A program made the position numbers and the translations under genes. Below, piece by piece: positions 17,531 to 26,391 of a stretch of DNA of 64,000 bases (positions within the stretch are counted from its first letter, which is position 1; each line of letters begins with the position of its first letter). The notes beneath the pieces are model-generated. The model worked only from the letters and a program-made list of their open reading frames with translations, searched no databases and was not told the DNA's origin. Source of the DNA: Flavobacterium sp. N1736 (GTDB lineage Bacteria > Bacteroidota > Bacteroidia > Flavobacteriales > Flavobacteriaceae). The DNA is taken from assembly GCF_025947065.1 (NCBI RefSeq), contig NZ_CP109994.1, positions 3,658,001-3,722,000 on the forward strand, given 5' to 3'.

Positions 17531-20500
17531 TTATAATTTTAACTTATTAGACGACACATTGAATTTATTCCAACTTTCTTCAAAAACAGGAGCAACATAT
17601 GTTTCAACGTATATTTTAAAAGAAGACAGCATATTTCTTAATGTTGATTGTGGTATTCCACTCTCAATAGCTTTACCCATTCCTGCAGAAATAACAAATT
17701 GAGTCCATCTATTAGCTGCTGTTGAAAATTCACCATCAAAGATATCCATTACAGAATTACCTACTGTACCATATGCTGACATTTTCGCTCCATAAGCTGA
17801 AAATTCTAAAGAGGCACCTTCAGTAAATGGAGCACCTAAAAGTCCAATAATTTCTGCTGTACCACCACTAATTTCTGCTGCATCAAAATGGCTTCTAAAT
17901 ACTTGTTTATTTGAATTATATACTTTACTAATTGAAGAACCTAATTTGGCTCCTGTAAAACTGGCATTATTCAAATTCGCATATTTACTCATATTAGGTG
18001 GTGGTCCAGAATTTTTATGACGCCCAAATATATTATTAAGACTAATTTTGTCTTTTCTCCATTGGTCAATCTTTTTTAAATTAATATTTTTATTTGCCCA
18101 ATCTTTAATTCCCCAGTCATCCCAATTGTTAACAACAGTACCTATTAAACCTCCAGCACCAATTTGCTGGCCCTCTGTAGGACCACAACCTTTACAATCT
18201 TTACCATCATTATAAGCATTTCCACTTGGGTCTGTATACAACAGCGGGTTGTTTAATACATAACCATACTGGTTGTAGTTTTGTGTATTGGTAGGGTCTT
18301 GTATAAAATTATCTATCTGCAAAAATCTGTGCAATACGGGGTCATAAAGTCTGGCATTCATATTAATTAAACCTACACTTTGCAGGTGTTCATGACCTGT
18401 ATACCCTCTGTCTAAAAAGGTTAAGCCTTTTAAGATATTACCTGCTTTATCTTCTACTTTTATTAAAGCACCCCAGGCATCAAACAATCGTTTTTCCATA
18501 ACAACTGCACTCGCATCTGTTATAGCGAGAATTGTTCCCTGATAGTCACGGTGTAAATATGAAATATTTGGAGTTGTATATGTTCCGTCATTCATGGCTA
18601 CTATAGGAGCGGTGTAACCGTCGCCACCTACAAAAACGACAAATTCTGTACTGCCGGTTTTTATATTCTGCTTGATCTCCATCGTGCCATCGGCAGAATA
18701 GTGCTTGCGTAAAGGTCTTAACACTTCGTCTTCCATACTTCCGTAATACATGGTACTACGCTGGTTGTTGTCGTTATAGCTAAAACTTATTTTGTCTATA
18801 GTCGATTCTGTAATTTGCAGCGGGCTTTTAAAAGCATTATACGTAATGTCTAATTTTCTTTCTGTTGTACCGTCCTTAAAAGCGCCTTCTCTATCAACAT
18901 AATATCCGTACGCTTCCGGCGTAAGTGTAATAGCCGTATTTTGATACGGTTTTTCTTTACTGTAATTATAAGTACCTAAGTTATTGTCTTTTATTTTTCC
19001 TGATGCTTCATAATTTTGTATTTCCTTAATGCCGTCTTTGTTTGTAAATTCGGTAAGTCGGTCGAGTTCATCATACTTAAAACTTTCGGTATAATTATTA
19101 AACGCACTGTTTGTACGGTTCTCTAAATTATCTGTTTTAAAATCGAATTTAGTATTTAATGTTAAAACATTCCCTGTCTGTCCTGTTGTTTTGTCAACTT
19201 GTATTTTTGATACATAGCCATTACTATCATATTCATTGGTGGTTTTTATACCGTTACCCAAAATACTTTCTTTTAGCTGACCTTTTGCATTTACGTCATT
19301 AATTTGCCACAATACTTTTTTAGTGTTATTTTCAAGAATTTGATACAAATTACCATTTTTATATCGTCTTTGTGTGGTCATGCCAATCTTTCTTGATCCT
19401 AATTCTGCCTCTTTGGTTTCTGTATCAATTCTTCCTAATCCGTCATAACTCCATATAGTAGTAAACTTAGACACACCTGTTTTATCTTCTACTATTTTCA
19501 GTACTCTTTTAAAAATATCATCATACGTATAGGTCGTAACAATTTGATTGTTTCCTACAGGTTCTTTTTTATCATTAAAAGTAGTTTTATTAAGCAGCTG
19601 CGTTGTTGCATCATACTCATAAATCGTTTCTGTATCTGTCCCAGAGCCTGTTACTGTTTTTTTGATTGGTTTACCGCCTTTGTCACGAGTAATTGTGGTT
19701 ACGACTTCACCATTTTTGCTGGTTTCTGTTTCAAGTTCTCCCAGATCATTATTTTTATAGGTAAAAACTCCGGCAGACGGATCTGTAATTTTTGTTTTTC
19801 GTCCCCAGCCATCTTGTTCAATATCTATTTTTACACCATTATAATCGGTTTGTTTTAGATTTCCATTGGCAAAATAATTATACTTAATTGTTCCGCCAGT
19901 ATTTTCGTTGGAAGATATAATATTGCCAATCGCATTTTTTGTGACGCTTTTTATTTTCTGACCATCAACAATAGTCGATGTTAAACCATTATATAACGCT
20001 TTTGTTGTTCTTGTATTAAATAATATTATTTCATCTGGTCGACTGTAAATATCAAATTTAGTTTCATTCCATTGCGACGGACCTGCATCAAAATAAGGTT
20101 CGCTCGTTTTATAGTTTCGGTCAAAAACATCATACATAAAGGATACGTATGCATATTTTCCGTTTAAATCTTTTTGTCCGGACTTTATTTTTCTTCCAAG
20201 ATCGTCAAATGTTTCTTCGGTTGCGCTTCCGTCTAATGCATCAGTTGTTGTGCTAACGATTGCTTTTTCGGCATTTCTGGTATATACATGAGTTATTGTT
20301 TTATTTAATTTTTCATCTGTTATTGTTCGCTTTTTAAACCACGAATCATAGGTAAATGATGTAGTGAGATTATAAGGATTTGTTTGCGATTTTAAAGTTC
20401 CATTCACATTATAAACAAATGATGTAGACAGATTTTCATGATCAGTAACTTTTGTTAAAAATCTGCCGGAAGGATCATATTCATAACTGCTTTTTCTAAT

Positions 20501-23500
20501 TGCTACGCCAGGAGCCAGAATTGATTTGTTTACAAGATTTCCAAAGTTATCATAATTATTAAGTTCTATAATAAAGTTGGTATTATGTCCTTGTCGCATA
20601 AATTGGTTTACAAGTCCGGTAACATGATCATAATAATAAATTTGTTTAGACCTCATGATATCTCCCGAAACAGAAACACTTTGTGTATTACGCTCCGGTC
20701 TTCCAATAACATAAGGCGATGTTGCAATATTATTATAGTACTCCGTATTTTCAACTGTTGTTTGAACGGTTGAAAAACCTTCTTTTAAAATAGCAGTAGT
20801 TGTTAAAGGATTATTATAGGCATCATATTCTATATATGCTTCACTATTGGTATTGGTAAGGGTATTAAATTGTTTATTAATCGTATTTTTTAATTTAAAA
20901 ACCTTATTCGACAAAAGATTACTTTCATAAGTCGAAATAGATTTTGTTATAAAATCTACTGGTGTATTAGGCGAATTATTGGCTCCTTCGTTTATTTTTG
21001 CCGAAAACGTACTGCCTGGTTTAATCCAGGTATCAGGTTTTAATGTAATACTTTCTGTAGCCAGCAAATTGTCTGTACCACTTACTATATAGTCTGTAAT
21101 TCCACCTTTAATAATTGAACTTGGTGTTTTACTGTCAAGACTTGATACTAAAGGTTCTCTAAAGCCGCGGATAAAATAATTTTCAATTGCGGCACCTCTT
21201 AAATTAATATCATTTTTTGTAATATTCGAAAACGTAGCTGTAGTATCATTATACCAGTCTGTTTGGGTTACAGATCTAAAACCCATAAAACCAAGACCTT
21301 CTGTATTTGATACAGCGCCATAATAAGCAAATAATCTTTTTTTGTAATCGTCTTTACTTTGTTTTTCTAATTTAGAAACTACATATAAATTAGGATCTGT
21401 AAGAATATCAAAATCAGGATAACTTGCAATCCCTTTACTTGATTTATAAATAGTCGTATTTTGATAGGTATTGGCAAATTGTGAATCTAACGGAATATAC
21501 GTAATTGCTTCTTGTACACCATTGCCCGTTGTAATATTGGTTAATAAATTACTCTTTTTATAATCACCTCCAGAGTTAAAAAAATGAATTTTATTTTGAT
21601 TAAAAAAGGCAATATCAAGTGTTGAATTGATTTTATTTAATATACTATTTGAATTATTGAGTGACTGAGGCAAAAATACTGGAAGTGCATAAATATTAAT
21701 TTCAGGTTTTGGTCCCGTAGCAGCTCTATGTTCAGGATTAACGAAATCACCATTTATACTTTCATAACACGAAATAATAATATTGCCATTATTATTTTTA
21801 ACCTCATTCCAAACTTTTATTAAGTCTGTTTTACCATCATTATTAAAGTCTGTGGCAATATAATTATAAGTGTTATAAGAGTCATTACGGCTAAAAATCG
21901 CCGTATAGGTTTTCTCTTCTTTTATCATGGTAGTTCCTGTCGAAGTATACTTATACCATTGTGATGATCCGTATGCTTTTGGTATCATGAAATCAGATTT
22001 TCCGTCTCCGTTATAATCGCCAATTAGAATTGGCATATTAGTTGTTAAATAAGGATATTCACTCGGTGCAATTAAAGTATGATCAAAAGCACTCTTATAC
22101 AAAACGATAAGTTTGTTATCTCTGTTTAGCGAATAAATAGTCAAAATGCCAGCGTCGTAGACAAATAGGTCAGATTTTCCGTCGCCATTAAAATCCGCCA
22201 CTTCTACTTTGGATGTTTTGCTCAATACTGTCTGTAGTTCACCTGCAAAAGTTGAAAAATCCGTGGTTTTGTCTCTTTTTAAATCAATAAAATAAACTTG
22301 TTTGCCAGCAGGATAATCTATAATGGTAGAGAAAGAATCAACGGCCAAAACATCTGTTAAGCCATCTCCGTTAAAATCACCCGCAATAATGTTTTTTAGA
22401 AAAAGGGTTTTGGGAATATTAACAACTCTTTCATAATGTTTCTGTATATTATTACTTCCAAGTGTATATATCATGCCATATATCGTAAAGGTAAATTGAG
22501 TATTTGTTTTTTTTGCAATAACCCAGCCTTGTGGTAAAATTTTATTATCAGAACTTAAAAAGGTTGCCGTAAAAATATCATCAAAAGCACCTACATTATG
22601 TTCTCGTCCGAAATTAACATAGTTTCCTGACTCAATTCCTGCATATAACCAATATTTAGTTTTAGCATCAGCACCAATTGTTGGATAAACCAAACAATCC
22701 ATTTTGCCATCACTATCAAAATCTCCGGAAACAGCGCCCACATTTAATGATTCTATATTTCCAAGATCTAGTGAAGTTACTATATTTTGATATTTTATTG
22801 CCTCAGGTGTCATCCCATAATCAAAAACAGTGGGGTTATAACTTTTTGTTCCGTCACCACTTGTTTCTGTTATCTTATTGATACGATCACTTTCCATATA
22901 AGACAAACTATAATTTCTATAGCCAATTCCACTTGTAATGACTTTTATTTCTTTTAATCTTTTACTTCTTATAATATTTTGTCCTGCAACGTAACCGTTT
23001 TCAGGAAAAATTCTCTCTTCATAACTAAATTTTATTTCATTAGGCGCCGTATAACTATTTACAGACCCGTATTTAATACTATCAATATATAAAGTATTGT
23101 TTAACAATGTATATAAATAATTGATTCTAAGTCCCTGAGCATTTTCAAAATACAGAACAGACCATTCCATAATTGAGCTTGAATTTATCGAACTACCATA
23201 GAATGCCTTAGATCCATCCGGGTATTCTACATAAAAGTATGCCGGACCATAATTGGAGCCAAAATGAGAAACTCCGTAAGAAGTAACTTTAATATTTGAA
23301 AAATATTCAGTTTCATAAACTGTATTATTTGCTCCATAAACACCTGTTGTTCCTGTTTTTACTATTAGTCTTTGCCCGTCTAGTGCAAACCTGTCTAATG
23401 CATTAAAATCTACCGGATCTATCACTCCATCATGAAATTTAGTAGATGGAATTCTGGTTATCGATGATACTCCTGAAATATCCCAGCCACGCGCAGCTGT

Positions 23501-23842
23501 CCCGTTAAGTCCATTTTGACTATTATAAACTACACTTATTTGAGGCTCAACATTATTTATCCCTTTTGGAATTGTAATAGGAATGGTGTAGCTGGCATTT
23601 CCATTTAACGAAATTGATAATTCGCCTTCTGTAATCCCCACTTCTGCAGAATTGCCTGTTAGCGCAGTTGTTGCAGACATTACTGCAGATAATAGCGTTT
23701 TATCTGTTTTAGTAATAATTGGGGCATCACCGGAAATTTTTTTTATTGCGGTTGTTTCATTGACAATGTCGCCTTCTGTAGTTTGTGCAGAAACCAAAAA
23801 ACCAAAAACTAAAAGTATAAGGGTAAAGTACTGTTTTTTCAT
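17531..23842 (-). CDS. SpvB/FG-GAP/Rhs-repeat polymorphic toxin
   Basis: 2103 residues. A signal peptide (MKKQYFTLILLVFGFLVSAQ) is followed by an SpvB-like domain (about 65-350, with ITIPKGINNVEPQISVVYN and ARGWDISGVSSITR). Five FG-GAP/VCBS-type Ca-binding repeats follow near 376, 490, 550, 610 and 667 (e.g. GDFNGDGLTDVLAVD). Next come a TcdB-middle-like part, many YD repeats (about 1090-1750), and the Rhs core ending NQYGYVLNNPLLYTDPSGN near 1873. The last 230 residues are the variable tip: a linker with WGIKDWANKN and GPPPNMSKYAN, then about 145 residues rich in Gly/Ala/Ser that I cannot assign. The Rhs shell normally encloses the toxin. It is preceded by a small T9SS protein (5-bp gap) and followed by a membrane-protein gene (2-bp gap). 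No T9SS sorting domain is visible on the Rhs protein itself. Confidence 0.9.
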   Translation of the reverse strand: MKKQYFTLILLVFGFLVSAQTTEGDIVNETTAIKKISGDAPIITKTDKTLLSAVMSATTALTGNSAEVGITEGELSISLNGNASYTIPITIPKGINNVEPQISVVYNSQNGLNGTAARGWDISGVSSITRIPSTKFHDGVIDPVDFNALDRFALDGQRLIVKTGTTGVYGANNTVYETEYFSNIKVTSYGVSHFGSNYGPAYFYVEYPDGSKAFYGSSINSSSIMEWSVLYFENAQGLRINYLYTLLNNTLYIDSIKYGSVNSYTAPNEIKFSYEERIFPENGYVAGQNIIRSKRLKEIKVITSGIGYRNYSLSYMESDRINKITETSGDGTKSYNPTVFDYGMTPEAIKYQNIVTSLDLGNIESLNVGAVSGDFDSDGKMDCLVYPTIGADAKTKYWLYAGIESGNYVNFGREHNVGAFDDIFTATFLSSDNKILPQGWVIAKKTNTQFTFTIYGMIYTLGSNNIQKHYERVVNIPKTLFLKNIIAGDFNGDGLTDVLAVDSFSTIIDYPAGKQVYFIDLKRDKTTDFSTFAGELQTVLSKTSKVEVADFNGDGKSDLFVYDAGILTIYSLNRDNKLIVLYKSAFDHTLIAPSEYPYLTTNMPILIGDYNGDGKSDFMIPKAYGSSQWYKYTSTGTTMIKEEKTYTAIFSRNDSYNTYNYIATDFNNDGKTDLIKVWNEVKNNNGNIIISCYESINGDFVNPEHRAATGPKPEINIYALPVFLPQSLNNSNSILNKINSTLDIAFFNQNKIHFFNSGGDYKKSNLLTNITTGNGVQEAITYIPLDSQFANTYQNTTIYKSSKGIASYPDFDILTDPNLYVVSKLEKQSKDDYKKRLFAYYGAVSNTEGLGFMGFRSVTQTDWYNDTTATFSNITKNDINLRGAAIENYFIRGFREPLVSSLDSKTPSSIIKGGITDYIVSGTDNLLATESITLKPDTWIKPGSTFSAKINEGANNSPNTPVDFITKSISTYESNLLSNKVFKLKNTINKQFNTLTNTNSEAYIEYDAYNNPLTTTAILKEGFSTVQTTVENTEYYNNIATSPYVIGRPERNTQSVSVSGDIMRSKQIYYYDHVTGLVNQFMRQGHNTNFIIELNNYDNFGNLVNKSILAPGVAIRKSSYEYDPSGRFLTKVTDHENLSTSFVYNVNGTLKSQTNPYNLTTSFTYDSWFKKRTITDEKLNKTITHVYTRNAEKAIVSTTTDALDGSATEETFDDLGRKIKSGQKDLNGKYAYVSFMYDVFDRNYKTSEPYFDAGPSQWNETKFDIYSRPDEIILFNTRTTKALYNGLTSTIVDGQKIKSVTKNAIGNIISSNENTGGTIKYNYFANGNLKQTDYNGVKIDIEQDGWGRKTKITDPSAGVFTYKNNDLGELETETSKNGEVVTTITRDKGGKPIKKTVTGSGTDTETIYEYDATTQLLNKTTFNDKKEPVGNNQIVTTYTYDDIFKRVLKIVEDKTGVSKFTTIWSYDGLGRIDTETKEAELGSRKIGMTTQRRYKNGNLYQILENNTKKVLWQINDVNAKGQLKESILGNGIKTTNEYDSNGYVSKIQVDKTTGQTGNVLTLNTKFDFKTDNLENRTNSAFNNYTESFKYDELDRLTEFTNKDGIKEIQNYEASGKIKDNNLGTYNYSKEKPYQNTAITLTPEAYGYYVDREGAFKDGTTERKLDITYNAFKSPLQITESTIDKISFSYNDNNQRSTMYYGSMEDEVLRPLRKHYSADGTMEIKQNIKTGSTEFVVFVGGDGYTAPIVAMNDGTYTTPNISYLHRDYQGTILAITDASAVVMEKRLFDAWGALIKVEDKAGNILKGLTFLDRGYTGHEHLQSVGLINMNARLYDPVLHRFLQIDNFIQDPTNTQNYNQYGYVLNNPLLYTDPSGNAYNDGKDCKGCGPTEGQQIGAGGLIGTVVNNWDDWGIKDWANKNINLKKIDQWRKDKISLNNIFGRHKNSGPPPNMSKYANLNNASFTGAKLGSSISKVYNSNKQVFRSHFDAAEISGGTAEIIGLLGAPFTEGASLEFSAYGAKMSAYGTVGNSVMDIFDGEFSTAANRWTQFVISAGMGKAIESGIPQSTLRNMLSSFKIYVETYVAPVFEESWNKFNVSSNKLKL

Positions 23843-23847
23843 GGCGT

Positions 23848-24294
23848 TTATTGTTTAATGATTTTAATCGATTTTTCTCCTCCATCTTTGTATGACATCA
23901 AAACAATATAAACTCCCGCAGGATAAGCCTGAAAAGGTATAGTAAGGTTATTGTCCTGAATGTTCTGCTGATACGTTCTTAAAACCTGTCCAGTTATCGA
24001 ATACAAGTGTATTGCTGTGACATAATTATCATTGACTAACTGCCATTGCAAATACAGCTCTTCGCGTACCGGATTGGGATAATAGGAGATAAAATCTTTT
24101 TCTGAAAACTGTAATAAATCATCTTGAGTAATAGCCTCGATTTCTTTTACTTCTTTGACTGTTTTTGAAACACAGTTAATACAAAGAATTCGGTTGATTT
24201 GGTTTCCGGCAGCATCGTAACTAAAAGTTAGTTTAGGCTGTGCCTGAATAGTTGAATAAAATAATAATATAAAAAAGGACAGTATAATTTTCAT
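23848..24294 (-). CDS. Small T9SS type A sorting-domain protein preceding Rhs
   Basis: The start is taken at 24294 (148 residues, MKIILSFFILLFYSTIQAQ signal peptide); the longer frame from 24354 would bury the signal peptide. After cleavage comes FSYDAAGNQINRILC, a lone YD-repeat-like peptide, then CINC. The C-terminal ~75 residues (FISYYPNPVREELYLQW, LYSITGQVLRTY, YPAGVYIVLMSYKDG) are a type A T9SS sorting domain. The stop lies 5 bp before the Rhs start, so the two are co-transcribed. A role in exporting or anchoring the Rhs protein is inference. Confidence 0.8.
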   Translation of the reverse strand: MKIILSFFILLFYSTIQAQPKLTFSYDAAGNQINRILCINCVSKTVKEVKEIEAITQDDLLQFSEKDFISYYPNPVREELYLQWQLVNDNYVTAIHLYSITGQVLRTYQQNIQDNNLTIPFQAYPAGVYIVLMSYKDGGEKSIKIIKQ

Positions 24295-24479
24295 AAGGCA
24301 TATATTAAAATATTTCCTACAAAAATCTTTCAAATATTGCGCAAAGTAAAACAATTACTGTTAAATAACTTTTGAGCAGCATAAAAGCCAAACAATTAAC
24401 ATGTATATCAATAATTGATAATCGCTTCTCTTTTGCCGAATACATTTACTATTATATTTTAACATTTAAAAAAAGGCAT

Positions 24480-24512
24480 AAAAAAAGCGAGACCTAAGTC
24501 TCGCTTTTTAAC
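24480..24512 (-). terminator. Terminator of glgA-DUF4270-glmS
   Basis: AAAAAAGCGAGAC and GTCTCGCTTTTT pair across CTAA, 20 bp past the glmS stop. The hairpin is nearly the same as the one at 13492-13522. The 24295-24479 stretch on its left, upstream of the Rhs operon, shows only a weak -7-like TTACTTTG. Confidence 0.85.
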
Positions 24513-24531
24513 ATTCTATATTTTATAAACT

Positions 24532-26382
24532 TTATTCTACAGTAACTGATTTTGCCAGGTTACGTGGCTGATCGACATTACAACCTCTCATTACAGCAAT
24601 GTAATAAGAAAGTAATTGCAACGGAATTGTAGTAATAAGCGGTGATAAAGCATCTGAAGTTTCAGGAATCTCGATTACATAATCAGCCAATTCACGCACT
24701 TGTGTATCGCCTTTTGTAACTACGGCAATAATTTTACCGCTTCTTGATTTAATTTCCTGAATGTTACTTACAATTTTATCATAATGACCTTGTTTTGGTG
24801 CAATTACAATAACCGGCATATGCTCATCTATAAGCGCAATTGGTCCGTGTTTCATTTCTGCAGCCGGATACCCTTCTGCATGAATATATGAGATCTCTTT
24901 CAGTTTTAAGGCTCCTTCCAGCGCAACCGGAAAGTTATATCCACGCCCTAAGTACAAACAGTTTGGAGCATCTTTAAAAGCTGCTGCAATTTCTTTTGCT
25001 CTGTCGTTTGTTTCTAAAGCCTCGGCTACTTTTTCAGGAATTATTTCTAATTCTTGAAGATACGCATGAAAATCACTGTTTGATAATGTTCCTTTAGCTT
25101 TACCTAATCGCAAAGCAATCATGGTTAAAACCGTAATTTGAGTTGTAAATGCTTTTGTAGAAGCAACCCCAATTTCAGGTCCTGCGTGCGTGTAAGCACC
25201 TGCATGACTTTCTCTTGAAATAGAAGAACCGACAACATTACAAACACCAAATACAAAAGCACCATTTTCTTTGGCTAATTTAATAGCTGCCATTGTATCT
25301 GCAGTTTCTCCCGATTGAGAAATAGCGATAACAATATCATCTTTATTGATAATTGGGTTTCTGTATCTAAATTCAGAAGCATATTCAACTTCAACAGGAA
25401 TACGCGTGAACTCTTCAAAAATATATTCAGCAACCAATCCGGCGTGCCATGAAGTACCACAGGCAACAATCAGGATTCGTTTTGCATTTAAAAATTTTTC
25501 CAGATTATCTTCAACACCTGCCATTTGAACAATTCCTTCATTGGCATGAAGTCTTCCTCTGTAAGTGTCTTTAATAACGCTTGGCTGTTCGTATATTTCT
25601 TTTAACATGAAATGATCGTAGCCGCCTTTTTCAATTTGCTCCAAATTCATTTGAAGTTCCTGAATATAAGGATCGACTAAAGAGTCATCTTTTATTTTTC
25701 TAACTTTAAGAGGTTTGTGCAATCTGATGTTTGCCATTTCACCATCTTCAAGGTAAATTGCATTTGAAGTATATTCGATAAAAGGCGAAGCATCAGAGGC
25801 AATAAAGAACTCTCCTTCTCCAACCCCAATTGCTAATGGACTTCCTAATCTTGCAGCCACGATTTCGTTTGGATTTTTCTTGTCAAAAACCGCAATCGCA
25901 TACGCACCTACAACCTGGTTTAAAGCAATTTGTACGGCTTTACCCAGTTTTATATTTTCATTCTTTTGAACTTCTTCAATAAGATTTACTAAAACTTCCG
26001 TATCAGTATCCGATTTAAAAGTATAACCTCTTTTTATTAATTCTTCTTTAAGCGGTGCATAATTCTCAATAATTCCGTTGTGAATAATCACTAATTCACC
26101 GGAATTTGAAAGATGCGGATGTGAGTTTACATCATTTGGAACCCCGTGAGTTGCCCAACGCGTATGCCCAATTCCTATACTCCCGTTTGTATTAAAAGTA
26201 TCTTTTGCTTTTGCTTCAAGGTCAGAAACTTTACCTTTTGTTTTACAAACTTTCACACCAGATTCGGCATCATATAACATAACACCGGCACTGTCGTACC
26301 CTCTGTATTCGAGTCGCTTGAGTCCTTTTATAACAATAGGATAAGCCTCTCTATGACCTATATATCCAACAATTCCACACAT
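24532..26382 (-). CDS. glmS: Glutamine--fructose-6-phosphate aminotransferase (isomerizing)
   Basis: 616 residues, the full GlmS length. It makes glucosamine-6-phosphate for peptidoglycan and lipid A. Cys2 in MCGIVGYIG is the glutaminase nucleophile; GHTRWATHG and HNGIIENY are further glutaminase motifs. Two SIS domains follow (CGTSWHAG, SQSGETADT and LGRGYNFPVALEGALKLKE), ending DQPRNLAKSVTVE. It is the last gene of a unit with glgA and a DUF4270 lipoprotein (9-bp gap). The leader between DUF4270 and glmS is too short for a glmS ribozyme. Confidence 0.97.
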   Translation of the reverse strand: MCGIVGYIGHREAYPIVIKGLKRLEYRGYDSAGVMLYDAESGVKVCKTKGKVSDLEAKAKDTFNTNGSIGIGHTRWATHGVPNDVNSHPHLSNSGELVIIHNGIIENYAPLKEELIKRGYTFKSDTDTEVLVNLIEEVQKNENIKLGKAVQIALNQVVGAYAIAVFDKKNPNEIVAARLGSPLAIGVGEGEFFIASDASPFIEYTSNAIYLEDGEMANIRLHKPLKVRKIKDDSLVDPYIQELQMNLEQIEKGGYDHFMLKEIYEQPSVIKDTYRGRLHANEGIVQMAGVEDNLEKFLNAKRILIVACGTSWHAGLVAEYIFEEFTRIPVEVEYASEFRYRNPIINKDDIVIAISQSGETADTMAAIKLAKENGAFVFGVCNVVGSSISRESHAGAYTHAGPEIGVASTKAFTTQITVLTMIALRLGKAKGTLSNSDFHAYLQELEIIPEKVAEALETNDRAKEIAAAFKDAPNCLYLGRGYNFPVALEGALKLKEISYIHAEGYPAAEMKHGPIALIDEHMPVIVIAPKQGHYDKIVSNIQEIKSRSGKIIAVVTKGDTQVRELADYVIEIPETSDALSPLITTIPLQLLSYYIAVMRGCNVDQPRNLAKSVTVE

Positions 26383-26391
26383 ATATATTTA

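Noticed and set aside
26383..26391. glmS ribozyme upstream of glmS
   Set aside because: Only 9 bp separate glmS from the preceding gene, and no ribozyme core is visible.
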